Both the position numbers and the translations under genes were made by a program. This document shows, piece by piece, positions 33,248-49,465 of a stretch of DNA of 64,000 bases. Source of the stretch: Litoditis marina (lineage: Eukaryota; Nematoda; Chromadorea; Rhabditida; Rhabditidae); contig OZ038435.1 of assembly GCA_964036275.1 (NCBI GenBank), forward strand, positions 15,291,634 to 15,355,633, given 5' to 3'. The notes beneath the pieces were generated by a model, which was given only the letters and a program-made list of their open reading frames with translations, searched no databases and was not told the DNA's origin. Each line of letters begins with the position of its first letter. Positions within the stretch are counted from its first letter, which is position 1.

Positions 33248-36200
33248 ATGATGGTTTTTGACTGGGATAGCTTCGAAGCCCACCGTTTCGAGGTCACCGG
33301 TTCCTATGTGGTGGGAGTGTTTGGAACCATTGTGTATCTACTTGCTATTTTGGTACAAATTCGGGCCAATAAGAAGGAAATACGACTGTTCTCTTTCTGG
33401 ATCATGAATGCGCAGGTGAATACAAACAAACAATAAATAAGAAGATATATTCAAACCATTTTTTTAAGCATGCGATAACATCTTTTCATTATTTTTCCCT
33501 TCAATAACATCTTTTTCACTTTCAATCTCAATTTCGACACAAAGAGAGAAACATTGGATGAACAGTTAGTATAATACAGTATTGATAGTCGAACCAAAGA
33601 TATTTTACAAGTTGATATTATACATTTATTTCATCAAAAGTGTCTTTGAATAATGCTTTTTGAGGTCTGGAACTTCATTGTATTCTTCATTTTTGCTAGT
33701 CTTGAATTGGCGCTACTGTTAGTATAATACAATAGTGAAAACATATGAATTTTGCAAGTTCACATCAAAATGTAGCATTAAACTCTCCGAAAACTTCTTT
33801 GAAAAATCTGCTTTAGGTCTGGAACTTCATTGTATTTCTAATATTTGCCATTCTCGTGTCCCCGATTTTCGAAGGACCCCGAATATATCACATGGGACTG
33901 CTTCATTCCGTATTCGGCATGGACAACGAGTACGCTATTGTGGGTTATTTTATTTGAGAAATTTATTTTAATTTTTTATACACGTGATGGCGCTATGGTT
34001 CGGATAAATTCTAGGGATGGGGAATACTAAAGTATAGTTTACAAATTTGCCCCTAAAAACGAACGAATCAAACTACAAAGACAAAGTAGTACAGAAACGC
34101 GCTAAACCGTATAAGTCTGCTTATCGGAGAGAAAACTCTATGACAGTAGAACTCGAGTTGGTAAAAGCGTGTGCGCTTACCGCTTGACTCAGTTGGCGTT
34201 CAGACGTCAATTCAGGTGTATTTGAGTGTAAAACAAATTTGTTTCGATATTGTGAAAAGGGGATTTTCACAATATTTGATATTTCCAGATTCTAAAGTTC
34301 GGTTCGTTTATTCTGTTGTTTTGCGCCTTCGCTACACTCATTCTCCTCATTCATCAAACCATTCTCGTTCCCAGCTCGAAACTGAAACTCAAAAACGAGC
34401 GCCGAGAATATATTCCACTCGCAGCTTATACAGTAACCATTGCTATTTTAATAGCAATGATCCCATCGCTGATAAAGAACTATCAGAAGGTGAGTTTTGG
34501 GGCTGAAGCATCGCAAAGAAACGTCTTGAGGCCAAAGAAGCTGGTTTCATGAACGGTCGATTGTTATGCTCCAACTCGCTAATGGAAATGAGTTTGAAAG
34601 ATGATCAACATATCATAACAAATACTGATTGAAAAATCATCTAATAGAACTAAACAAATCGGAGATCGAAAAAGCTGAGTAATGCTCAAATTTTATTATT
34701 TTCACAATATTCGATAAAACCTTTGTAATCTGTTTATACTCTTCATTACAATACAGAACCTCCCCTCTCTGCCTTCACCCTGACCTCACGTTCATCTGTA
34801 TCCCTCAAATTACTTCATTTTATAATACGACTTCCTTATCTATCATCTTTCCAGAACCGAACCTCCCCGGAAGCCGCTTTCATCCAACTCGACTCTCAAG
34901 GAACCCTGCCCCAAATACTCGTTTTGGCAGTAATGGCTGCAATTGGAATCGGACTTCTGGTCCACTCGGTCGTCTCCTACAAAAACGACAATTTCAGTTC
35001 AAAACGAACAAGAAACATGAAGAAGGAGCTGATACAGTCCATGTTTTCTATGGTTAGTCTTTTTTCTCTCTCATTTATCAAACTCGAATGATGAAAAATC
35101 TATGTATTTTTCGTTCTGACGGTGTAGCAATCTCTCGAAAATCTCAATACCTCATCAGCAATATCTCAGGAACAGCTCATGAGATTCCATTAGTGGCTGT
35201 GCTTCAACATCAAAAGTTCACTAGTAGCCTATGGGATGTTGATGAGATTATCATGAGAAACTCAGATGAGGTTCTCATGGGGATGGAAGTATTGCAGCAC
35301 CGCCTGGGTTTAATTTTGCAACATTTCCGAGTACTTTGTCGCACAACAAGAAGATGTACATCAAACTTCACTACAGTAGGAAGGCGGAAGCGTTACTTTT
35401 TCAACGATCAAACATTGTCTGCTCATTTTGCTCTAATACCTTCAATTTGAGAGCAATTTCCCGCAATAAAGAATGAAAAGCAGACATTACGGTCGACTAG
35501 AACGAAAAGTACTAATTAAGTGCTATTTTGTCTTATAAGTTTCGCTGCAAAAATGTACTTCCTCTCCGAAAATCGCACTTGCGAGAAACAATTTGATCTG
35601 TCTGAAGGGGGATGTGTTCAAAAAACGTAATTTTGTTTGTAAAAGGCAATTCTGAAACACCATACAGTTACGTTATTCTGATATCGTAGTACATACTCAT
35701 CGATCGTATCGTTCTTTTTCTCTATTGCACAACTCCAAAATTAGAGTGTTTTCCAAGTTGCACTAGTTGTGTTTTGACTTGTTGACACAACACTAAGTAT
35801 TTCTCTAGAAAATTTACACAGATCTTTCTATCTAAATTCTTATTTTTTTTTATATTCAGACCCTAATTCCGTTCGTTGGTTTCCTGATTGTTGCTTCTCC
35901 TCTGGCTCTCTGCTCATATTTCACATGTGATAACAAAAGTAAGTTGTGGTGAAAGAAATGTCGAGAATAAAACTTCGATTTGTTAAACACAAGGTGAACG
36001 TGCTGAAGAAATTGTGACAACATGGAACTCACCCTTTTCAAAACAAACAAACTTGCAGGACTCGTGTAGATATCTCTGGTGCAACATTGAAAAATTATAC
36101 ACAAAGTTTCTCAATTTTTTTCCAGTTGTCCTTTTCTTACAAAACTTTGTTTCATTTCTAAAGTTTTATTCTGCAGGACTCGTGGAGATAGCTCGTGTGA

Positions 36201-36346
36201 TAGCCCCCATATTTGGTCCGATCGTCAATGTTTCACTCATCTATCATATACGACCTTTTAGAGAATATGCCAAGTGCAAGTTAGGGATCAAAAGAAGAAT
36301 GAGTACAACAATCAATGTGGCCAGTACGCATATGAGCTCGTTGTAG
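33248..36346 (+). CDS. Seven-transmembrane chemoreceptor, Str superfamily (paralogue C)
   Basis: Six exons: 33248-33415, 33817-33939, 34289-34489, 34855-35052, 35860-35938, 36177-36346. They total 939 nt (312 residues). Exon lengths match paralogues A and B except for one extra Met codon at the start (MMVFDWDSFEAHRFEV); the second ATG at 33251 would restore the common length. An acceptor-like CTAG precedes the ATG. The last exon keeps PIFGPIVNVSLIYHIRPFRE. It is more diverged than A and B are from each other, so it probably split first. Introns 1 and 5 contain partial copies of exon 2 and exon 6 starts (33665 and 36059). The true exons remain intact, so the gene looks functional. Subfamily and ligand unknown. 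Confidence 0.85.
33566..33868 (+). repeat. 151-bp tandem duplication including the exon 2 border of receptor C
   Basis: GTTAGTATAATACA begins both units (33566 and 33717). Each ends with GTCTGGAACTTCATTGTATT at matching offset (33665 and 33816/7). The first unit carries an inactive copy of exon 2 whose frame stops after about 20 codons. Confidence 0.8.
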
Positions 36347-36979
36347 TTTGTAGTCTAATGTTCACGTGTTATTCTGCTTTGATTGTGTGTTGTAATAATA
36401 ATAAAAAGTTTCATCTTTATTCGGAACTCAAACATGTGACACAGGTTAGAGAGTAGTCTGACCTTTTTCAGTCATTTTGAGTTTTTGATTGAGAACTTCA
36501 CACAAACCAAACGATTCAACGTGTAGATTGCCTAAACATTGTGAATAAACTGGTGTTCTACATATGACAAGCAAAGAATACTGCATGTTCTCCTTTCGAC
36601 GCAAGCCTCTACGGTGTATGTTATAGTTCCGGTCATTCCTACTGAGACTTGGCAACGTGCCAATGAATTTTCCAGGCTATTTTTCACCACTTTAGGGTTT
36701 TTCAAATAACTGCAAATTTCCATTAGCCTTTGTTCAATTCCCTAAGAGCTCGTAAATACAAAAATTCCTGAGAATACCCATGTCTGCTCTGAGAAATAGT
36801 CATCCAAAAATCTTGGCACAATGCCAATGGGTCTCAGTGGGAATGAAACGAACTATACACTATCTCGCAGCGTTTGTAGTTTGATCCAAGGGCTTTTCGG
36901 TCGAATTACGTGAATTATTCCGTATTTTGAGATCAAACTACAATAAAGTATGAATAACTCCCTTTAACAAACAATAAAA
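36347..36979. other. Convergent intergenic region between receptor C and the minus-strand receptor
   Basis: The stop codons of the two genes face each other across 633 bp. AATAAAA-type polyadenylation signals occur for gene C near 36400. The element at 36633-36846 fills a third of the gap. Confidence 0.6.
36633..36846. mobile_element. Short inverted-repeat element, CATTCCTACTGAGAC family
   Basis: Left end CATTCCTACTGAGACTTGG, right end GGGTCTCAGTGGGAATG. The internal arms GGCAACGTGCCAATG and GGCACAATGCCAATGG also resemble each other. Same family as 50082-50294. Confidence 0.8.
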
Positions 36980-39900
36980 TCACTGTATCCGGTTAATGTT
37001 CTCTATTTTTCTTTTTGTAAAAATGGAAACAACGGCTTCTCGATAGCAACGAGTTCGGAGTATGAGCGCCATTGTGCTCAAATAAGAATGGCCGGTTACC
37101 ACGATGAATGAAGACCATTCAACTATTTCTGAAAAGAAAACAAAATTGCATTCATATTTAACTGTACACAAATATGTTTGAGACTAAGTAACGAGCAAAC
37201 TTGGGTTATAATGAAATTCCAGTTTTATATGTATTACATGTACACATATGAAACTCTTGGGTTTTCTGTTACAGGTCGAAATGAAGTTTTTGTAAAACAA
37301 ACAGTATAATTTTTTTCGCGTATAAGGAACGAAAAGACTTGAACAAACTAGTATTATGTTTTTGAATTCTGTCACCTATAAAAGCGTCTAAAAGTAATAA
37401 CAACCCACTTCTTCTATTAGCGTTGGAGCCAGGAGCTACCAGAAGAGTGGTCAAGCCAAGTAGGGGTACGAAAACTCCGATAGGCATCATTCCCTTGAAA
37501 AGTGTGACCAGATTGTGAAATTAAAACTTATACTAGAAGTAAACTGAATAGTCACGTGAAGTTAGCATCCTAGTGAGGAATCGTGTACTTTTTCATTGCA
37601 TGTTTCTGAGTTCTGATGTGTTTAACATGTTTCACGTGAGTTTTTATAATATGTTTAACGTGGATTTCACGTGACTGTGCGATTGACTAACAGTATATTG
37701 GAACTGAACTGACATTGTCACTTTAGTTTCAAACGTTATATCATTGCATCTAGATTTTAAAATTCAAACGTAGAGTTCAAACGTGATTCGAACGCTAACA
37801 CTTCTTCACCTTTCACTTGACTCTCCTATCTACTCCTAGTATAGTGGTACCTGTATTATAAGCGTGTTCATCCAATATTGATTTCGTTACAGTTTTATAA
37901 GAACAAATAAATAAATGATGTTTTTTCATTCGAAAATCCTGGCATGATGCCACGGAGTGCGAATGAAACGGATTATGCGTATTCTTACCTGTATTATAAG
38001 CGTGTTCATCCAGTATTGATTTCGTTTCTTCGATTCTGGATTTGAGGTAGATTTAGCCAGACTGTAGTAGGAGTGAACGATCAGAATTAACACAAAAACC
38101 ACGCAAATAAACTGAAATGGTAATTGAGTAAAGAAGACGAACATCAATTCAACAAATCAGAGTTGTAGGTTGTAGTTTGAGCTTGGAACACAGCACAAAT
38201 TTCAGACTTTTGTATGAAATGCATAGAAGCCAAAGTGAAAATAATCATTTTGATTGGAGCTCATTCTATCCTGCATCCCTTGGTTGCGCTCTTTATATTT
38301 GTGCCAATTACCTTAATTTTAGTAGTATTGTAGTAGTAGACGTATTGCAAACTGTACCAATCAGCGCATAAATTATACAGTAAATCGCTGTATTTCATTT
38401 GGCGATAGTTATGCTGTCATTTGAGAATCTGGATAGGTGAATGATGAATATCTTTAAAGTTTTAACTGACCAGGTGAATTTGATACTGAACCCAAACGAA
38501 AAGACTGTTGGGACCTTCTCCTAGATAGGGAATTATAGAATCCGTGTAGTTGAAAACGGCTAGGGCGTGAGGATTATTCTGGAACAACGTGACAAATTCA
38601 CTAGCACGTGACACGTGACAACTCAGAGGTCAATTACCACTAGTAAAATTATTGCCTTCGCTGATATGAAAGGTTCATCTCTCTGAAAACTGAAAAACAA
38701 CTGAACTGAACCACCCCACTTCACACAACAGGTCCAATGGGGCGTATCTTAGAACATACAGTAGTTCCCTGTATTACATCTCGTCAGGGTGCAGGTAGTA
38801 TCATCTAGTGAGGGAGGCGTGCTTCGCGGAGTGTTAGTTGAACGCTGCGATGGAGGGCTAGAACACTCTCGAAGTCATAATTTCAGCTTCTTATACTCAC
38901 GTTTTCATAGAAGTCCATCGCAGTCTGTTTCTCTGTTCTAGTGAACATCATCAGAAAATTGTATGGAACGATTATCCATATGGCTGCAAAGATCAGAACC
39001 CATCTGCAATAAAATCATCATGGGATGATCGATTATGACTTGTAGTTTGCTGTTTGGAACCCAACAACATTTTGAGTTCTCGCGTGAATGAAGTGCGCAA
39101 TCGCTGCTTTTCCCATTCGTCATTATAGTCCACTTCTAAGCATCTCCAAACCTAGAAACTACTCATCAATCCATTGTCTACATTGTCTAACTCACTGTCG
39201 CACAACACTCAAAATGAAATGAGTAAGCTCATGGGTAAATTTCTTGAGTATCACGAGTTGAACCTATAGGTAGTCGCATCAGTTACATGAGAAGCACGAG
39301 TAAAATCTTGTGCTCATGAGTAGATCTCACGAGTACTTCTCAACGAACCGATAGGTGGTTTCCTTCAGTTTAAATGCCGAATTGGGTAGTTGTGTTGCCT
39401 GATGACGATAGATGAAACAGTGCACGAGAGCTGCGAGGAACGTCGTGGTCAAAATGGACTGCATCAGCTGCAAATAATTGATACTATTGATAATATTTCA
39501 TTAATTACAACTTTATTCGCCGGGAAATAATATTGTTCTAATGTATGAACAATTATTGATTTTCCTGAGGATAGAAAATATGTGAAAATACGCCGCATAG
39601 TCTTTCTCAGGATGTGTTCAAAATTTGATACAAAAAGCAAAGGTTCACGATCATACTGATCAAAGTTTCCAAGTTTTTTCTAATAAAATTCTGTTTTTAT
39701 TCTTCATCTATTATTTAGTTTTCTAAGAGCTTAATTTATGTTCCGTTGTTACACTTCTGTGTAATAAATATTATTATTATTATTATTATTAATTACTAGG
39801 TTTTTTCATCTATTTATTATTTAAGTTATGATCTAAGTTTTTTTAGGATTCAAAATTAATCTTCTCTGAGGAAACTTACCAAAAGCGTGTGAGCGTCGAT

Positions 39901-40692
39901 GAACTTTGCGAAGCCGACAAAGTAGATTCCAATTTCGGGCAGAATTACGGGAGACATGAAGAGACAGAGGAAAATATCAGACAATCCACAGGCAATCCAA
40001 AATAAATGTCTATGGTTTATGTTTGTTTTTGTTTATTAACTCTATGTGACACTCCTTTAACAAATGTGAGTAACTGGTACGTGATTTTCTGTTGTGTAAA
40101 AAACCCAGTGTACTTTTACGAGACAGTATTCGTTTTTACTGAACTGAAGCTCGGCATCAAAGTATTATTTCACATATAGAAGGTATGGTTGAAAGTTTAT
40201 CCAAAAGAATGAGCCAATAAATTGGGATCAAAGGGCGACTGACCTGCAGTCTGAGCAGAAACCATTTGTAAACTTTCATTGAATCAGAGCTTTTGAAAAG
40301 AATCAAAAAGACTGCGAACGCGTTCACCGCTGCCGTCAATACACCGCACACCTGAAAATGGATAAAAATGAACAAAATAATGTTAAAACTATGGGATATC
40401 GCAGGAATGGCCTGCTTGCGTGAATCCAAAACAACTCTGACTCGAGCAACGCAAAAGATAGAAAAAAATAAAGCACTCTGCTTGCGCTACTATTAGTTGT
40501 GCGCATTCACGTCGTCAGTTCAATTTTGCATGTTTTGTTGGGATTTTCGATTTAGAAACACTCTAAAGTTCTTACAAGTGGTAATCCAAATTTCTTACTG
40601 TACGAGTCTACGTAGGAATGAAATAGACTATAACCCACCTGCATACCTCTGACCACTGCTGAATCTGGCTTCAGATCTAAGTTGATATTCAT
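36980..40692 (-). CDS. Seven-transmembrane chemoreceptor, Srh/Sri-like, with one unresolved splice junction
   Basis: Nine exons on the minus strand: 40692-40639, 40351-40244, 40009-39880, 39467-39349, 39003-38901, 38578-38471, 38111-37989, 37493-37409, 37128-36980. Together they encode about 325 residues. Family marks: AVFLILFKSSDSMKVYKWFL after the first helix, then LCLFMSPVILPEIGIYFVGF, and near the end FIVVTGHSYLSTMALI followed by RCYREAVVSIF, the usual last helix and YR of Srh/Sri/Str receptors. Exon 2 ends in phase 0, but exon 3 behind its only acceptor (CCATAG) begins one base too early for the conserved frame. Either there is a 1-nt indel (pseudogene or sequence error) or an unusual splice. 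All other phases close. It is clearly more distant from paralogues A-C. Confidence 0.75.
37528..37696. mobile_element. CACGTGA inverted-repeat element, copy 3
   Basis: Starts TATACTAGAAGTAAACTGAA-TAGTCACGTGAAG and ends TTTCACGTGACTGTGCGATT-GACTAACAGTATA. It lies in the region just upstream of the duplicate exon-7 border (37848), within intron 7 of the minus-strand receptor. Confidence 0.8.
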
Positions 40693-43437
40693 TTTGACGT
40701 GACAACGGAGTTGGGAGCTTTTCGAAAGTTGCAAAATCAATTATTTTCCAGGTGGTTGAAACTAACCTCGCATCTATAATTCCCCCGTAATTATATCACG
40801 AGCCGACGAATAATGATGAAACATTGTTTGATCTGAGAAATAACGAAAGAAAAAAGAAAAGTATAGAAAATAAAAGTACTAGGGTTTTCCCTAAACGGAG
40901 TAAACGGTTGAATAGAAGACGCTGCAATATATATGACCCCACTAAATCCGACAAATACACACATTTCTCGAAAATGATGTGCAAAATACACATAGGTTGT
41001 CACGAAAGTGGTTTATCTTTTGGCCATGTGTATTCAAAAACCTTGCACATTAAAAAAAACCGTGAACTGGAAAAACAGGATGTACGCCAAATATTGATGT
41101 ATACACCTATCGAACTTGGTGACACAAAATTGATAGAACCGAAAAAGTGGATTAATAGATTACTCAAAATCCTTAGTTTAAAAAAATGTGTAAACCTCGA
41201 GAAATGCATAAATTTATTAGAATTTTGGTGTGTCCATGTGAACCTTTTCTGTTTTTAGCTGGATTTTTTGTTGTTTAAGCGTTAAATTAGAGATTATGCA
41301 CAATACTCGTAGTAAAGAATTTGTGCATGTACACATTTTCCGTAGTACTACATTTGTGTACTTTATGTGTACACATTTCAGGATCTACCGATTTTGTGCA
41401 CACCACTATTTGCACACTTTTGCTTCTAACGAATTTGCGTATACGATTTTGATTCATGTTTGCATGTACTTTGGCGGTGTGGTTTTACACATGGTTGATG
41501 CAATATTCGTTTTTCAGCGATTCACAGTCTAATATCTTATGCATCGCAGTAAAATACACAACGATGAGCAAAAAAGTGATTTTCAAGTTTTTCTTGTGGG
41601 GACATATAAATTGCAGCGTCTTATATGTAATTGGAAGATATGAATTTTAGTTGAAAGGGGGATATATTAATCCAAACAACATACTAAACCACATGACAAA
41701 ACTAATCTACGCAGTAACGTAAATAGAAGAGTATGCATGATCACTGTGGTGGTTTTCTCTTTTCAGGTACCCACACGTTACGGGGTATGGGTACCTAAAC
41801 GTTACACATGTCGCAAGACAAATCAGACCAAAATACACAATCAATTATTAGTTGAAATGATTCAGACCAAAATCAGACCAAAATACACAATCGATTATTA
41901 GTTGAAATGATTCAATTTAAAAATAGAATCAGTTTGTCTCGAGTTTGAAGTATTTCAACTTTTGGTGGCATCATTACTTCAACTGATACCTCCCTTCCTG
42001 AAATTTTTAGCGTAGTTTAGTAGCTCGCACAAATAACTTCATTGTTTGATCTTACCTTTGCATAAATAGTATATTTATTTTCTGCTCTCTGTCAACATTT
42101 TCATGGTTTAGTTTCCCTTTGATATACGTTGTTTTATTCTGAATGTTTTTCTTTATTTTTCAAAAGTTTACTTCCGAACCCAATGTTCGATCGATAGGAT
42201 TATTAATCATTGACAAATAGTTTCCACCCCTTTTGAAATTCTCATCATTGAGTCTGCCATCAGCACACTTCATTTCAGAATGAACCGGTTGTCTTTTGCA
42301 CACAAAATGTTTAATCGATGCGATATTTAATCCTCTTCAATTCAAGCGGTGGAATTCAGTTATAGACTAAATAATCGCTACGTGTACTTCCCATTGTACA
42401 GTCGTCTGCGTATCGTGTTTCATGTTGTCTCTAGTCGTTCTCTAACCACTTGTACTCCGAGTTTTAAATCTTGCAGTTCTTTCTTGTGGTTGAGAAGTGT
42501 TTTTTTGGGTTCTCATTCCGAACTGATAATTTTCAAGCGAATACTGAGAAACTAAATGCGTAAAACTAGCATCAGCAGCTTCGCAAATGCTGGCAATTGA
42601 ACTTGAACGAACCTTGGTTCAAGAATAGAGTATTCTAGGAAATAAATTGAACTCACCACTCTTTTTTTCTAATCATATCGCTTACTTTTCAGTTGTCTTC
42701 AATCTCGTATATGTGCTCGTATAACATTATGAATAATGTAACCAAATCCAAGATGAAATTTAACAAACGTGTATTATTACCCAATTAATGTATTCCCCAA
42801 TACTCAGTATACCCTCTGCGTAACTCAAAATCTATTATTCTAGATCTCTATCATTCCGAAAAAATGTATTATTTCCAAATAATGCACGGAACAAATGTAA
42901 CAGTTAACCTATAGTAACACAAAAGTGTGATAAAATTAACATTATGTATTAATAATAAATAAGTTATTCCCCAATGCTAAATGACCCCGCGTAACCTGCA
43001 CTGCACCTTATCTCGTCATTGATTTTGCCTTTTTTTACCGCGTTCGCACAGCCCCAATTATGTTTATGTTCTTATTAAACATATTTTACAAACATATTAC
43101 TTTCCTTTATTTTTTATTTATATTCTCCTATACTTCAGTTTAATATGTCGAGCTTTTCATTCATTTACAACCACACATCACCTACTTACCTTTATTGAAA
43201 ACCATACACCAAAGTTCCGTATTTTAATTTTTGCGCCTATATTGATTTGTGTGGTACAAACCAATATAGAAACGATGTAAGTTTCGTTCTACAACTATTG
43301 TACATTTCTTATTACCAAATATACTAAGTTTATGGAATAGTTATTTCATATTTCGTGTCCAGCTACTGAAAAAATCCCGTTTCCACCCCTTTTTGGGGTT
43401 TTAAAAAATAAATGATTATTTAATGTATTCAGGTTTC
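40693..43437. other. AT-rich intergenic region
   Basis: Upstream of the minus-strand receptor and of the reductase gene, which diverge here, so promoters of both should lie in it. I see no gene. A 144-codon frame at 40824-41258 is K/N/I-rich without splice support. Around 41280-41480 the words TGTGTACAC and GTGCACAC recur. A roughly 50-bp direct repeat (GACCAAAATACACAATCRAT) occurs at 41826 and 41876. Confidence 0.5.
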
Positions 43438-47254
<3,817 letters not shown>

Positions 47255-47931
47255 ATTTTATTGATTGACTTTTATGTTTATTGATCAACTCCACTTTTTT
47301 ATGCCTCAAATATGAAATAAAATATTGTTTTCTTCTTGTTTGTAAATCCTACACAAAAAAAGCAATAGTGTGTTTAGTTATTCTCTTTCCAGTCCCCACG
47401 TGCAGAATATTTACAAGGTTCATTGTGTTGCATTCTTCCAGCAGAGCTCTCAAATGCTTGAATAGAGCGTTTATTTTCTTTTTCTTCAGTTATTTAAAAA
47501 AAACTTTCATTCAATAACTTTTCCTAATTAGTTTTTTCGTTCTATGAACGTTGTGAGATACATTTCACACCATTCCTACTGAGACTCCTACAGTAACCAT
47601 ACAAACTTTCCGAAGGCTGTTGTGAAGCTGAAAATAAAGTTCATGGAAAATGCTCTCGTATATTTACTCTACCTGAGAACGAGAAGGAGGTACGAAAATC
47701 CTCAACTTCTCCCATTAAGTAAGTGAGAAAAACGGCTTGGCATTTTCGAAATCCTACTGTAGAAGTCTCAGTGGGTACGGAAAAGACTATAACTGGTGCT
47801 GGAGTTTTGACGCAGTACATCTATCGAACTATGAAATACACACAGGATTGGTTCAATTAGCTAAAAGTCGGTGAAAAACTATGAAACGCGAAAATATTTC
47901 ATAAAATTTTGGTTTATATCATGTTTCAGTC
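47255..47931 (+). other. Short intergenic gap, reductase to zinc-finger gene
   Basis: 678 bp between two same-strand genes. It holds AAATAAAATA (a polyadenylation-like signal near 47312) and an inverted-repeat element at 47571-47780. The distance is longer than the roughly 100 bp usual in worm operons, though an element insertion could have lengthened it. The downstream gene has an acceptor-like TTTCAG two bases before its ATG, compatible with trans-splicing. Confidence 0.5.
47571..47780. mobile_element. Short inverted-repeat element, CATTCCTACTGAGAC family
   Basis: Left CATTCCTACTGAGACTCCTA-CAGTA, right TACTGTAGAAGTCTCAGTGG. The core shares blocks with 16058-16268 in inverted order (AAAATGCTCTCGTATATT, CCTGAGAACGAGAAGGAGGT). 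Confidence 0.85.
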
Positions 47932-49433
47932 ATGAGTTCCTATCGAGAACTGGACAAACAATACGATGACTACATCGAAAGACGAGAGAAAGAGGGTTTC
48001 ATGAAAAGACCGGCCTCTAAAAAAGAAGGTAGGATTTCGGAACAGAAATTGAATGTTTATTGATTTAAAGCAGGACGATTATGTGGACCAATCCCGTGTC
48101 AACGGTCCTTTAAACTGCAATTGAAAATGGTATTGCGGTTTGAAGGACTGAAGCGTTGCATAATCGTCCTTCTTTAACATGATCTTTTTTACGCTGGTGA
48201 GTTCCAAACTTTGAGAATAGTTCAGTAAGTTGTGCTGCCGCACTTAAATTCATGATTTGTGAAAAATATATGTGTTGAAAACGTTCACAACCAGTTTCGC
48301 AGGAGTTCTTGAATTAGTTTGTCTCAGAACTCATAAATTCCTTATGTTCACTAGTTTTATTTTCACAGAAAAGCGTCCGCCCAGTGGTCGTTTTCAACCG
48401 AAAAGTGCCACGAAAAAACTGACTCCGGAAGAGACGAAAAAACAGGGAGGCTATGAAATGTGAGTAATCAAATAAAATGACCTTTCATTTTGTAACTTTG
48501 TCATTTCTGTTTAATCGTCCTCACTAGCAAATCTCACCGTTGTCCAAAATGCAGATACCTAACATACAGTAACCAGAGTGGTAATAATATGTATAATTAT
48601 ATTAATAAACAGGCCGAACACGACCTACCAACCATCCGGTTACAAACAAACCCAATCTGAACTGGGATCCGATCCGCTAACAACTGTAAGAACAATGAGA
48701 AATAACCTACGAAACCGGGCTCTCAAGTACAGAGACATGGACAAACCGGTCAAGGTAACCAATTTTCAATCATAAGTATATTTTTGTTTATTTTTTATTT
48801 TCATAATCGTCACATTCACTTGTTTATTGTCTGTAATTGGCTCTCGACAATGTAGTCCCGAACTCCCCAACAAAAACCGTTTTACACAGTTTTTTGCTGT
48901 TGCCGTCTGAAAGATGAAAAAATAATTCAATTTCAGAGAGAAGTAAAATAACATTTTGAAAAGTTTGAAAGGAGTTTCAACTTCAACAGATGTATTAAGA
49001 GTAAATCTTCTCGCTATATAGTCTCTCGCGTTACTTCGTTCAGCTAACCCACACCGTTTTTCAAAGTTATGTTTGTTTGAGCCTATAACCAGTGAATTGA
49101 ACAGTCCCGTAAGGTTAGAATTCTAATGAGGCATCGTACACTTTGTTGTAGCACGTTTCTAAGTACAACTGTGTTCAACATGTTTCACGTGACTGTGCAA
49201 GTGACTGAACAGTATATTTCTTGGCTCTCCTGATTTTGTAGTTTGTAGTCTCATCTGTGCGACTCGGCGAGCAATCAACTGACAATAGCAGAGGGAGATC
49301 TACTGAAAATGAACGAGAAACGATCGAATGCAATATTGGTTGGAGATACGAAAGAAGCGGAGAAAATAAAGAAGGACATGGAAGAGGTGAGAGAGAGAGA
49401 GAGAGAGAAAGGGGAGAGAGAGAGGGAGAGGAC

Positions 49434-49465
<32 letters not shown>

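Noticed and set aside
40824..41258. 144-codon plus-strand frame, K/N/I-rich
   Set aside because: No splice signals, no family resemblance, AT-rich composition and an equally open opposite strand.
41768..41812. GGTACCCACACGTTACGGGG palindrome-like stretch
   Set aside because: Arms are imperfect and I found no second copy to define an element.
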